A stretch of DNA of 64,000 nt. Source: JAICYJ01 sp963737445. GTDB taxonomy: Bacteria; Actinomycetota; Thermoleophilia; Gaiellales; JAICJC01. Positions within the stretch are counted from its first letter, which is position 1. Every line of letters begins with the position of its first letter. Made by a program: the position numbers and the translations under genes. The notes under the pieces are model-generated. The model searched no databases, was not told the origin of the DNA, and worked only from the letters and a program-made list of their open reading frames with translations. Shown piece after piece: positions 56,060 to 64,000 of the stretch. Location of the stretch: assembly GCA_963737445.1 (NCBI GenBank), contig CAVTSO010000009.1:310001-374000 (forward strand), written 5' to 3'.

Positions 56060-57079
56060 CTACGCGGCGGATTCGGCCAGCTGGCTCGCGACCTCGTCCA
56101 CGATGAACTCGCGGATCTCCTCGATGCTGCCGGCGTGCGAGAAGCCGGCCGCCTGCTTGTGGCCGCCGCCCTGCGACTTGCGCGCGATCTGGGACACGTC
56201 GATCGAGCCGCGCGAGCGCAGCGACACACGGTTGGGCGTGATCGTCCCGTCGGGGTGCGGCACCTGTTCGCGGATCAGCGCCGCCACCTGCACGCCGTCC
56301 ACCGCCCGCAGGTTGTCGATCAGGCCCTCCGTGGTGGCCTCGTCACCCTCCACCAGCGCCAGGTCTTCCCGCGTCACGTAGCTGACCAGCAGCCGCCCGC
56401 CCTCGTACGGCTGCATGTGCTCGAGCACGCGCCCCAGGAGCTGCATCTTGCCCAGCGGCAGCGTCTCGAACACCAGCTCGAACACCTTGTGCACGTCTGC
56501 GCCGGCCTCCACCAGTCGCGCCGCCAGCCGCAGCGCCGCCGGGCTCGTCGTGCGGTACTGGAAGCGGCCGGTGTCGGTGACGAGGCCGACGTACAGGGCC
56601 TCCGCGATCTCGGGCGTCAGCTCGATCCCCAGCCCGTCGCAGATGCGCGCCAGGATCTCGGCGGTCGAGGAGGCGTGGCCGTCCACGCAGTTGACGTCGC
56701 CGAAGCGGGAGTTGTCGTGGTGGTGGTCGACGTCGATCACCTGCGCGAAGCCGGCCCGCAGCTGCTCGTGGTCGGGCCCCAGGCGCGACTCGTTGCCGCA
56801 GTCCAGCGCCAGCAGCGTCCAGCCCTCGGTCGAGCCGGGCTCGATTCTGCGCTCCAGCCCGTCCATGTTCAGGAACCCGTACTCGTGGGGCAGCGGCGAA
56901 TCGGGGTGCAGGTACAGACGCACCTGCTTGCCGGCGGCCCGCAGGGCGAGCGCCGCGGCGGACATCGAGCCGATGGCGTCGCCGTCGGGATTCTCGTGAG
57001 ACGCGATCAGCACGCGGTCGGCCGCCGCGAGTGCGGCCACCACGTCGTCAAGCTCACGGGAGGTCGGGCTGTCTGTCAT
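56060..57079 (-). CDS. nrnA: Bifunctional oligoribonuclease/pAp phosphatase (DHH family)
   Basis: 339 residues from the ATG at 57079. DHH domain (SHENPDGDAIGSM, DVDHHHDN) and DHHA1 domain (GGGHKQAAGF). Degrades short RNA oligomers and pAp; some DHH/DHHA1 enzymes also hydrolyse linear pGpG or cyclic dinucleotides. Overlaps the rbfA 3' end by 26 bases. Confidence 0.92.
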   Translation of the reverse strand: MTDSPTSRELDDVVAALAAADRVLIASHENPDGDAIGSMSAAALALRAAGKQVRLYLHPDSPLPHEYGFLNMDGLERRIEPGSTEGWTLLALDCGNESRLGPDHEQLRAGFAQVIDVDHHHDNSRFGDVNCVDGHASSTAEILARICDGLGIELTPEIAEALYVGLVTDTGRFQYRTTSPAALRLAARLVEAGADVHKVFELVFETLPLGKMQLLGRVLEHMQPYEGGRLLVSYVTREDLALVEGDEATTEGLIDNLRAVDGVQVAALIREQVPHPDGTITPNRVSLRSRGSIDVSQIARKSQGGGHKQAAGFSHAGSIEEIREFIVDEVASQLAESAA

Positions 57080-57449
57080 CGGGAGTCTCCGTGACGTGCT
57101 CTTCGGGAGGCGGCGCAGGCACAACCTGATCAAGCAGTTCGCTCATGCGCAGAGCACGATCAAGGGTCTCATCATACTGGAAGATCAGCTGAGGGGTACG
57201 CCTCAGACGCAACTCCCGCGCAACACGCTGCTGCAGCACGCCGTGCGAGCGTTCGAGCGCGCGCAACGAGCGCGTGCGCCGCTTCTCGCTGCCCAGCACG
57301 CTGACGTAGACGATGGCCTGGCTGAAGTCGGTGGTGGCCCGGACGCCGGTGACCGTGACGAATCCCACCGAGGGGTCGCCCAGCCGTTCGACTCCATCCG
57401 CCAGCACCTTGCGCAGCGACTCGTTCACCCGTCGCATCCGCTCGCTCAC
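57054..57449 (-). CDS. rbfA: Ribosome-binding factor A
   Basis: 131 residues from the GTG at 57449, which overlaps the ylxP stop. KH-type core with RVNESLRKVLADGVERLGD and LRRTPQLIFQYDETLD. Acts in 30S maturation at the 5' end of 16S rRNA. C-terminal Pro/Glu-rich tail. Confidence 0.93.
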   Translation of the reverse strand: MSERMRRVNESLRKVLADGVERLGDPSVGFVTVTGVRATTDFSQAIVYVSVLGSEKRRTRSLRALERSHGVLQQRVARELRLRRTPQLIFQYDETLDRALRMSELLDQVVPAPPPEEHVTETPDDRQPDLP

Positions 57450-57754
57450 CCGATTGCCTCCTCCACCGACAGCACCTGTGCATCCGCCCGCGCCAGCTCG
57501 AACTCCTGCGATGAAAGGTAGCCGCGGGCCTCGTCCAGCGCGTGCATCGCCTCCCCCGCCTCGCGCCGCGTCACCACCATCACCAGCAGCGACCGCTGCC
57601 ACAGCTCGTGGTACCCGATCTCGGCGACGGACGCCCCGTAGCGCCGCTCCAGGCGGCTCTTGACGCTCAGCAGGTGCTTGCGCTTGCCCTTCAGCGACCC
57701 GTTCTCGGGCAGGTGCAGCTCGAATCGCAAGATGCCCAGGAAGCCCTCCGTCAT
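57446..57754 (-). CDS. ylxP: DUF503 protein YlxP
   Basis: 102 residues, the usual length; LHLPENGSLKGKRKHL is the family signature. Encoded between infB and rbfA in Gram-positives, proposed to be related to ribosome maturation. Here it is separated from infB by two plus-strand genes and must have its own promoter in the 42-bp gap to 57797. Confidence 0.9.
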   Translation of the reverse strand: MTEGFLGILRFELHLPENGSLKGKRKHLLSVKSRLERRYGASVAEIGYHELWQRSLLVMVVTRREAGEAMHALDEARGYLSSQEFELARADAQVLSVEEAIG

Positions 57755-57796
57755 GCCCCGAGTCTACGGCCGGAGCCTGCCCACTAGGATGGATTC

Positions 57797-59266
57797 GTGA
57801 CCGACCCCGCCGAGTTCGGCCGCGTGGTGCTGATCGTTGCGGTCGGCTTCGCGGTCGCCATCCTGTCCAGCCGCATCAGCGGGCGCCTGCGCGTGCCGGC
57901 CCCCGCGCTGTTCCTGGCGGCGGCCACAGTGTCGTCCGACCTGATCCCGGATCTGGCGCCGCTGCTGACGATCCACGACGTCGAGCGGATCTGCCTCGTG
58001 GCGCTGATCGTGATCCTGTTCGACGGCGGCATGGACATCGGCGAGACGCGGTTCCGCGAGTCGCTGTGGCCGATCGTGAGCCTGGGGGTGGTCGGCACGT
58101 TCCTGATGGCGGGCCTGCTGGCGGTGCTCGTCCACGCGCTGTTCGGCCCCAGCTGGACGACGTCGCTGCTGATCGGGGCGGCGCTCGCGCCCACCGACCC
58201 GGCGGTGGTGTTCTCCGTGCTGGGCGGCAGCGAGGTGAGCGGCCGCAGCGACGACATCCTCAAGGGCGAGTCCGGCGTGAACGACCCGGTCGGGATCGCG
58301 CTCGTGATCGGCCTGCTCGACGTCGCCACCAGCAACGGCTCGAGCGTCGCGATCGCGGAGGATTTCGCCCTGCAGATGGCGGTCGGCTTGGCGGTCGGCG
58401 TGATCGGCGGCCTGGCGCTGGGGCGTGCCATGCGCGACCTGATGCTGCCCGACTCCGCGCTGTACCCGCTGCTGACCCTGTCCGCCGCCGGCATCGTGTA
58501 CGGCCTGGCCTCGGTGCTGCACGGCTCCGGCTTCCTGGCGGTATTCGTCACCGGCGTGCTGATCGCCGACCTGCGCGCTCCCTACAAGGCCGAGATCGAG
58601 CACTTCCACAACGCGCTCGCCAGCCTCGGCGAGATCGTCGTGTTCGTGGCCCTGGGGCTGACCATCGACCTTGGCTCGCTCGACCTGCGCAGCGTCTGGC
58701 TGGATGGCCTGGCGGTGGCGGTGCTGCTGACGTTCGTGGCGCGGCCGCTGGTGGTGGCGGCATTGCTGGCGCGGGCACGCCTGACGCGGGGCGAGAAGGT
58801 GTTCATCGCCTGGGCCGGCATGCGCGGCGCGGTGCCGATCCTGCTGGCCGCGTTCACGCTGCTGGAGGGCGTCGACCACGCCAACCGCATCTACGGGATC
58901 GTGTTCGTGGTCGTGATGTTCTCGGTGGTCGTACAGGGCTCGCTGGTGCCGACGGTGGCCGGCCGGGTCGGCCTGCAGATGCGGCAGATCCACCAGGAGC
59001 CATGGGACCTGTCGGTGCGCCTTCGCGATGAGCCGCAGGAGGTCGGGCGCTACGTGGTCGCCGCCGGGTCGCCGGCCGACGGGGTGGCGCTGCGCGACCT
59101 CGTCCTCGGCGAGCGCGCCTGGATCAGCCTGATCATGCGCGACGGCGCCGCCCGCCAGGCCCGCGGCGACTCGGTGCTGCGGGCCGGCGACGAGGTGCTG
59201 GTGCTGGGCACGAGCGCAGATGCGCAGGCGGTGTTCGAGGGCGGATCGCGTACGGTTGGCGCGTGA
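57797..59266 (+). CDS. Monovalent cation/proton antiporter (CPA1) with RCK-C tail
   Basis: 489 residues with a GTG start. Twelve or so membrane segments; CPA motifs GAALAPTDPAVVFSVL and ESGVNDPVGIALV hold the ion-binding aspartates. Residues ~405-485 form a TrkA-C domain, as in NhaP2/CvrA-type K+/H+ antiporters controlled by nucleotide binding. Overlaps the next gene by 4 bases. Confidence 0.88.
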   Translation: MTDPAEFGRVVLIVAVGFAVAILSSRISGRLRVPAPALFLAAATVSSDLIPDLAPLLTIHDVERICLVALIVILFDGGMDIGETRFRESLWPIVSLGVVGTFLMAGLLAVLVHALFGPSWTTSLLIGAALAPTDPAVVFSVLGGSEVSGRSDDILKGESGVNDPVGIALVIGLLDVATSNGSSVAIAEDFALQMAVGLAVGVIGGLALGRAMRDLMLPDSALYPLLTLSAAGIVYGLASVLHGSGFLAVFVTGVLIADLRAPYKAEIEHFHNALASLGEIVVFVALGLTIDLGSLDLRSVWLDGLAVAVLLTFVARPLVVAALLARARLTRGEKVFIAWAGMRGAVPILLAAFTLLEGVDHANRIYGIVFVVVMFSVVVQGSLVPTVAGRVGLQMRQIHQEPWDLSVRLRDEPQEVGRYVVAAGSPADGVALRDLVLGERAWISLIMRDGAARQARGDSVLRAGDEVLVLGTSADAQAVFEGGSRTVGA

Positions 59267-60828
59267 GCAACCTGCGCATGCGACGCGTCCGCGTCGACGA
59301 TGTCGATGAGCTGCGCCGCGTGCGCCTGGCGATGCTGCTGGACACGCCCGATGCCTTCGCCTCGCGTCACGCCGACGAGGCAGCCCAGCCGGACGAGTTC
59401 TGGCAGGAGCGTGCCGCGATCGCGGCGCAGAGCTCGCAGGTGGCCACGTTCCACGTCGTCGACGGCGACCGTCACGTCGGCAGCGCTACCGGCCTGCGCC
59501 TCGACCCCGCCCGCGCGGCCGACCTGGTGGCGATGTGGGTCGACCCGGAATGGCGACGGCGCAGGATCGGGCAACGCCTGGTGGAGGGCGTGTGCCGCTG
59601 GGCGGCGCGCCAGGGCAGCGCCTCGATCGAACTTGACGTGCGCCAGCTGAACACGGGCGCCGTCGACCTCTATCGCCGCTGCGGCTTCGAGGTGATCGCC
59701 GGGCCGCACCCGGCCGAGGCCGCGCCCGACCTGATGGAGCTGCGGATGCGCCGCTGGCTGGACGTGCCCTCGGCGGGCCCGGTGGTGAGGCGCCTCCGCC
59801 GCCAGGGCGTGCTGGTCGACCAGCTCGAGGAGCTGCCCGCCTCCGACCTGCGCTCGCTGCTGCTGCACGTCACCCGGCGCCGCGCGGCGGGTCTCGACCC
59901 GGCGGGCGTTCTGCAGGCGCGGCGCGACGACCCCACGCTGGCGCCGGTCGCCGTGGACGGGCGCGCGCTGCAGCTGGCGGGGCTGCTGGCGTTCGACGCG
60001 GCGCCCGGGTTCGAGCCGGTGACGCTCTCGCCGGTGGCCCCGGCCGGCGTCAACGCGGTGCTGGGCGGGCTCGATCAGAACCTGTCCCTGGCAACCGTCC
60101 GCGGCGGCGAGGTGCTGGCCGACCCCACCACCAGCCTGGCCCTGGAGGCGGCCATACGGCGGCGCGCGGGCGAGGCATCGGTGCGGCTCTGCTGGGTAGG
60201 ACGGGTGCTGCGGATGCAGCAGTTCGGCGGCGGCTGGAACCAGCACTTCGGGCTGTTCGGGCTGGTCAGCGCGGGGCGCCGGCAGCCCGATCACGGCTTC
60301 GGGCTGGCCGCCCTGTATGAGCACATCGCCGCCCACCTGCGCGCGATAGCGGCCCTGGCGGCGGCCGGCCACGACGCCGGCCGCCCGCTGGTCGAGGTCA
60401 GCGACACGGGCCTGCTGCGCGCGCTCTGCCGCGAGTCGCGGGCCGACCTGGACGACCTCGCCGACCAGGCCCGGGACGACGATCTCGACCCCGAACAGCT
60501 GCTGGCCGAGTCGGGCGTGGCGGTGGAGCGGTTCGCCGAGCAGGTCGTGGGCGCCCGACTGCTGGAGCTGGTGCGGGAGCGTGTGTACGCGCCGCTGCGG
60601 GAGCACTTCCCGGAGGCACGGCTGGGCTTTCGCGTTGGCCGGCTGGCGGGGATCGGCTACTACAACGGCCTGCTGCTGAACATCGACGTCGAGCGCGACG
60701 GCCGCAGGTTGTCGGTGGCCGACGGCGGCAGCACCGACTGGACGCAGCGGCTGCTGTCCGACCGGGCCGAGCGCCTGTTCACCAGCGGCATCGGCCTGGA
60801 ACGGCTGATCCGCCTGGCCGGCGACTAG
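59263..60828 (+). CDS. GNAT acetyltransferase fused to a HisRS/HisZ-like class II synthetase domain
   Basis: 521 residues. Residues 1-165 are a GNAT domain (VDPEWRRRRIGQRLVEGV is the acetyl-CoA loop; LYRRCGFE at the end). From ~190 the sequence follows the HisRS/HisZ catalytic core: DPTTSLALEAAIRRR in place of the LRPExT block, a motif-2-like VGRVLRMQQF (from 313) with QHFGLFGLV where REFhQxGvE is usual, GIGYYNG (463-469) for GLDYYTG, a GGSTDW stretch for GGRYD, and motif-3 GIGLERL (509-515). No anticodon-binding domain. It may adenylate an amino or other acid, or be a non-catalytic relative like HisZ. Its stop overlaps that of infB (CTAG). Confidence 0.7.
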   Translation: MSNLRMRRVRVDDVDELRRVRLAMLLDTPDAFASRHADEAAQPDEFWQERAAIAAQSSQVATFHVVDGDRHVGSATGLRLDPARAADLVAMWVDPEWRRRRIGQRLVEGVCRWAARQGSASIELDVRQLNTGAVDLYRRCGFEVIAGPHPAEAAPDLMELRMRRWLDVPSAGPVVRRLRRQGVLVDQLEELPASDLRSLLLHVTRRRAAGLDPAGVLQARRDDPTLAPVAVDGRALQLAGLLAFDAAPGFEPVTLSPVAPAGVNAVLGGLDQNLSLATVRGGEVLADPTTSLALEAAIRRRAGEASVRLCWVGRVLRMQQFGGGWNQHFGLFGLVSAGRRQPDHGFGLAALYEHIAAHLRAIAALAAAGHDAGRPLVEVSDTGLLRALCRESRADLDDLADQARDDDLDPEQLLAESGVAVERFAEQVVGARLLELVRERVYAPLREHFPEARLGFRVGRLAGIGYYNGLLLNIDVERDGRRLSVADGGSTDWTQRLLSDRAERLFTSGIGLERLIRLAGD

Positions 60829-62906
60829 CCCGTGCGGGCGACTTCCCTGACCGTGTAGACCTCGAGCACGTCGCCTTCCTTGACGTCGTTGTAGCCCTCG
60901 ATCGTGAGGCCGCACTCGAAGCCCTGCTGCACCTCGCGGACGTCGTCCTGGACGCGTCGCAGCGTGGCGATGCGGCCGTCGTGGACGATCGCGCCGTCGC
61001 GCAGCAGCCGCACCTGCGCACCGCGCTGGATGACGCCGCTCGTGACCATGCAGCCTGCGATCGTGCCCAGCCGCGAGACCTTGAACGTCTGGCGCACCTC
61101 GGCCTCACCCAGGATCTCCTCGACCTGCTCGGGAGCGAGCATCCCGATCAGCGCCTGCTGGATGTCCTCGGTCAGCTGGTAGATCACCTTGTACGTGCGG
61201 ATGTCGACGCCCTCGCGCTCGGCCAGCGCCTTCGCCTCGGCGTTGGGTCGGACGTTGAAGCCGACCACGATCGCGTTCGACGCCGCGGCCAGGTTGATGT
61301 CCGAGGCGGTGATGCCGCCGACGCCAGAGTGGATCACGCTGACCGTCACCTCGGGGTGCTGGATCTTGGCGATCTCGCCCTCGGCAGCCTCGACGGAGCC
61401 CTGCACGTCGGCCTTGATGATCAGGCCCAGCTCCTGCACCGCACCCTCCTGCACCGCGGAGAACAGATCCTCCAGGCTGACCGCCTTGTTGCGGCGGGCC
61501 AGCATCTCGGTGCGGATCCGCTGTGCGCGCTTCTGCGCCATCTGGCGGGCAATCCGGTCGTTCTCGACGACGTGGCAGAACTCGCCCGCCGGCGGCGGCT
61601 TGTCGAAGCCCAGGATCTCGACCGGCACGGCCGGCCCGGCCTCCTTGACGCGCTTGCCGTTGTGGTCGTTCAGCGCCTTCACGCGGCCCCAGGCGTCGCC
61701 GGCGACGACCGCGTCGCCCACCCGCAGGGTCCCGCGCTGCACCAGCAGCGTCGCCACCGGCCCGCGGCCGACGTCCAGGCGCGACTCGATGATGACCCCG
61801 CTCGCCTCGGCGTTCGGGTTGGCCTTCAGCTCCAGCACGTCCGACTGCAGCAGCAGCATCTCGAGCAGCTGGTCGAGGTTCTCCTTGGCCTTGGCCGAGA
61901 CGTCGACGAAGATCGTGTCTCCGCCCCACTCCTCCGGCTGCAGCCCATGGTTGACCAGCTCTCCGCGCACCCGCTCGGGGTTCGCGTCCTCCTTGTCGAT
62001 CTTGTTGACGGCCACGACGATCGGCACCGATGCCGCCTTCGCGTGGTCGATCGCCTCCACCGTCTGAGGCATCACGCCGTCGTCCGCGGCGACCACCAGC
62101 ACGGCCACGTCGGTGACCTTGGCGCCGCGGGCGCGCATCGCCGTGAAGGCCTCATGGCCGGGGGTGTCGAGGAAGGTGACCTTGCGGCCGCCGTCGACGT
62201 CGACCTGATAGGCGCCGATGTGCTGCGTGATGCCGCCGGCCTCGGTCGATACCACCGACGACTCGCGGATCGAGTCGAGCAGCGTGGTCTTGCCGTGGTC
62301 GACGTGGCCCATGATCGTGACCACCGGCGGCCGCTGCTGGAGCGAGTCCTCGGGGTCGTCGTAGACGACCTCCTCGTCCTCCTCGTCGGCCGTGTGCGCG
62401 ATCGTGATCTCGCGGTCGAACTCGAGGCCGATCAGCAGCACGTCGTCGTCGGACAGCGACACCGTCAGCGTCACCATCTGCCCCTCGGACATCATGTAGG
62501 CGATGATCTTGGCGGGGCTGATGCCGAGCTTCTCGGCCAGGTCCTTGACCGTGACTCCCGACTCGACCTTGACGGGCCCGGTCGGCACCTCCGGCTCGCG
62601 CTTGACCTCCGGGCGCGGTGCGCCGCGGTCACGGCGCTGACCGGGTCGGCGGCCGGCCTGCGAGTCGATCACGACCCGGCGGCGGCGGCCGGCCGTGGCT
62701 CCGCGCTGCGGGCGCGGCTGGCGGGCGGCCTGGCCCGGCTCCTGCGCGGGAACGGTGGCCTTGGCGCCGAACGCGCGGCGCACGTCGTCGTCGTCGATCA
62801 GGTCGTCCGTGCCCGAGGCGGTGCCGGCCGCGTCAAGCTTTTCCTTGACCTCAGCCTCCGTGACGCCCTGCTCGCGGGCGATGTCTGTGACCGTTCGTTT
62901 TGCCAT
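60825..62906 (-). CDS. infB: Translation initiation factor IF-2
   Basis: 693 residues from the ATG at 62906. IF2-N (VTDIAREQGVTEAEVKEKL), basic Arg/Gln-rich linker, GTPase with GHVDHGKTT, DTPGHEAF and NKID, and the C-terminal fMet-tRNA domain. Rather short N-terminal region. Convergent with the GNAT/HisRS-like gene. Confidence 0.96.
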   Translation of the reverse strand: MAKRTVTDIAREQGVTEAEVKEKLDAAGTASGTDDLIDDDDVRRAFGAKATVPAQEPGQAARQPRPQRGATAGRRRRVVIDSQAGRRPGQRRDRGAPRPEVKREPEVPTGPVKVESGVTVKDLAEKLGISPAKIIAYMMSEGQMVTLTVSLSDDDVLLIGLEFDREITIAHTADEEDEEVVYDDPEDSLQQRPPVVTIMGHVDHGKTTLLDSIRESSVVSTEAGGITQHIGAYQVDVDGGRKVTFLDTPGHEAFTAMRARGAKVTDVAVLVVAADDGVMPQTVEAIDHAKAASVPIVVAVNKIDKEDANPERVRGELVNHGLQPEEWGGDTIFVDVSAKAKENLDQLLEMLLLQSDVLELKANPNAEASGVIIESRLDVGRGPVATLLVQRGTLRVGDAVVAGDAWGRVKALNDHNGKRVKEAGPAVPVEILGFDKPPPAGEFCHVVENDRIARQMAQKRAQRIRTEMLARRNKAVSLEDLFSAVQEGAVQELGLIIKADVQGSVEAAEGEIAKIQHPEVTVSVIHSGVGGITASDINLAAASNAIVVGFNVRPNAEAKALAEREGVDIRTYKVIYQLTEDIQQALIGMLAPEQVEEILGEAEVRQTFKVSRLGTIAGCMVTSGVIQRGAQVRLLRDGAIVHDGRIATLRRVQDDVREVQQGFECGLTIEGYNDVKEGDVLEVYTVREVARTG

Positions 62907-62913
62907 GTAGTCC

Positions 62914-63174
62914 TCAATTCTTCCAAACCGGCGGCCCCTGCTCAACCGGGATCCGCCGCTCGAGGCCGGCGGCGGCGCCTGATGGCGCCTTCAACCGCCT
63001 GGCCAAAGCCCCCTTGCGTGTCCCCCGCGTCAGGCATTCCTGACCGGGACACAGGTAGGCGCCTCGCCCCGGCAGACGCTGGGCGGTGTCAACGACGATC
63101 ATCTCGCCGCCGAGCACCAGCCGCAGCAGTTCGGCCTTGGGGCGCCGCCGGCCGCAGCCGGCGCACTGCCTGAT
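62914..63174 (-). CDS. ylxR: YlxR (DUF448) RNA-binding protein, start codon unclear
   Basis: The family core is present: QCAGCGRRRPKAELLRLV, then GRGAYLCPGQECL and ALARRLK. A canonical start that includes the first cysteines is missing: in the right frame the only codons after the nusA stop are GCC GAT CCG ATC AGG CAG TGC. An ATC start at 63174, a start inside nusA, or a small sequence error are all possible. A GTG further in would cut off the conserved N-terminus. Located between nusA and infB as usual. Confidence 0.75.
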   Translation of the reverse strand: MRQCAGCGRRRPKAELLRLVLGGEMIVVDTAQRLPGRGAYLCPGQECLTRGTRKGALARRLKAPSGAAAGLERRIPVEQGPPVWKN

Positions 63175-63182
63175 CGGATCGG

Positions 63183-64000
63183 CTACGACGCGGCCGCTCC
63201 CTCCTCCTTGGCGGCCAGCTCGCGATGAGCCGGCACGCCGCAGTACCGGCTTCCGTCGAGGGCCTGGTTGGGACAGCGCTTGCCGGACGACGTGACCGCG
63301 ATGCAGCGGCCGGGGAACTCGTCCTCCTCGCCCTCCGCGCCGGTGTAGGGCACGTCGGTGTCCTCGGCGTAGTGCTCGGTCTCGGACACGATGTCGATCC
63401 GCCAGCCGGTCAGCCGGTGGGCGAGGCGGGCGTTCTGGCCCTCCTTGCCGATGGCCAGCGCCAGCTCGCCGTCCGGCACGACCACGGTGGCCTGCTGGGC
63501 GGCGTCGTCGACGTAGACCTCGCGCACCTTGGCGGGGGCCAGCGCCTTGGCGACGAACCTGGCCGGCTCATCGTTCCAGGGGATGATGTCGATCTTCTCG
63601 CCGCGCAGCTCCGACACGACCATGCGCACTCGCGAACCGCGCGGGCCGACGCAGGCGCCGACCGGGTCGACGCCCTGCACGCGCGACTCGACCGCGATCT
63701 TGGCGCGGTAACCGGGCTCGCGGGCGACGGCACGGATCGTGACCAGCCCGTCGGCGATCTCCGGCACCTCCAGCTCGAACAGCTGGCGGATCAGGTCGTC
63801 GCTGCGGCGCGAGAGCACCACCTGCGGGCCCTTGCCCTCCGAGCGCACTTCGATGATGACGGCCTTGATGCGGCTGCCCTGCTCGTAGCGCTCACCCGGC
63901 ACCTTCTCCGAGCCGGGCAGGATCGCCTCCATCTTGCCCAGGTCGACGAAGGCATATCGGTTGTCGTCCTGCTGCACGATGCCGGTCACGATCTCGCCCA
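63183..64000 (-). CDS. nusA: Transcription termination/antitermination factor NusA, 5' end beyond window, with C-terminal zinc-finger-like tail
   Basis: The visible part holds the S1 domain, KH1 (GACVGPRGSRVRMV) and KH2 (LAIGKEGQNARLA). After KH2 comes an acidic stretch (~20 residues) and then a ~40-residue extension with three Cys and one His: CIAV..., KRCPNQ..., YCGVPAH. That pattern is a small zinc-finger type found in other proteins as TxxGxxC.N...GxxYCxxH and is not part of standard NusA. The first residues lie outside the window. Confidence 0.92.
   Translation of the reverse strand, partial: GEIVTGIVQQDDNRYAFVDLGKMEAILPGSEKVPGERYEQGSRIKAVIIEVRSEGKGPQVVLSRRSDDLIRQLFELEVPEIADGLVTIRAVAREPGYRAKIAVESRVQGVDPVGACVGPRGSRVRMVVSELRGEKIDIIPWNDEPARFVAKALAPAKVREVYVDDAAQQATVVVPDGELALAIGKEGQNARLAHRLTGWRIDIVSETEHYAEDTDVPYTGAEGEEDEFPGRCIAVTSSGKRCPNQALDGSRYCGVPAHRELAAKEEGAAAS

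Noticed and set aside
55162..58993. Several long antisense frames (300-400 residues) opposite truB, nrnA and the antiporter
   Set aside because: Rich in Arg, His and Gln with no motifs; typical of GC-rich reverse-strand open frames.
60981..63173. 730-residue plus-strand frame opposite infB and ylxR
   Set aside because: Antisense shadow with no domain; infB fully explains the coding signal.

Overview
The window is a high-GC bacterial chromosome segment whose gene content and order fit an actinobacterium, most likely of the class Thermoleophilia (Solirubrobacterales/Gaiellales type). The clues are the MurT-GatD pair, an FHA protein next to an FtsR-like MerR regulator, a short RsiG-like protein, a deazaflavin (F420)-type oxidoreductase, solo homing-endonuclease-repeat proteins and an SOS box of the CGAACN4GTTCG type. 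The lineage is inferred from content, not from a phylogeny. No rRNA, tRNA or CRISPR array was seen.

Left part (1-19 kb), accessory and signalling: the C-terminal part of a mannose-1-phosphate guanylyltransferase/phosphomannomutase fusion; a cluster of RsiG-like protein, zinc-ribbon FHA protein and MerR/FtsR-like regulator; apt; an intact IS481-family insertion sequence between two convergent genes; a membrane diguanylate cyclase; a 690-residue coiled-coil protein; a 620-bp divergent region that appears to encode a structured small RNA; a membrane HD-GYP protein; an IS110 remnant; a degenerate GGDEF protein; a sigma-70 factor with two flippase-like membrane proteins; and murT-gatD. Four proteins within 12 kb can be linked to cyclic di-GMP.

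Middle and right part (19-64 kb), core genes, mostly on the minus strand. Read in the direction of transcription the order is nusA, ylxR, infB, ylxP, rbfA, nrnA, truB, ribF, rpsO, pnp, M16 peptidase, dapB, dapA, rnj, ftsK, DUF4269-like gene, rodZ-like, cinA, recA, recX, rny, then miaB, miaA, dapF, dapL, hflX, dut and nudix. This is the classical Gram-positive backbone for transcription/translation factors, RNA decay, recombination and DAP/lysine synthesis. Plus-strand pairs break it in several places: an antiporter plus GNAT/HisRS-like fusion between infB and ylxP, a UDP-sugar enzyme plus peptidase E between ribF and rpsO, and MOSC plus F420-type genes between dapB and dapA. A secreted-protein/two-component operon and a MerR-controlled efflux pump lie between rny and miaB.

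Points most worth attention: a protein fusing an acetyltransferase to a histidyl-tRNA-synthetase-like domain; a DapF whose two catalytic cysteines are both serine; a single-motif RsiG-like protein; a 300-bp inverted-repeat element between pepE and ribF; a candidate structured RNA at 8.79-9.04 kb with a near-consensus promoter and a terminator; a zinc-finger-like tail on NusA; and a run of single-base frame breaks through ftsK and rnj (41.7-44.4 kb) that looks like local sequence error rather than gene decay.
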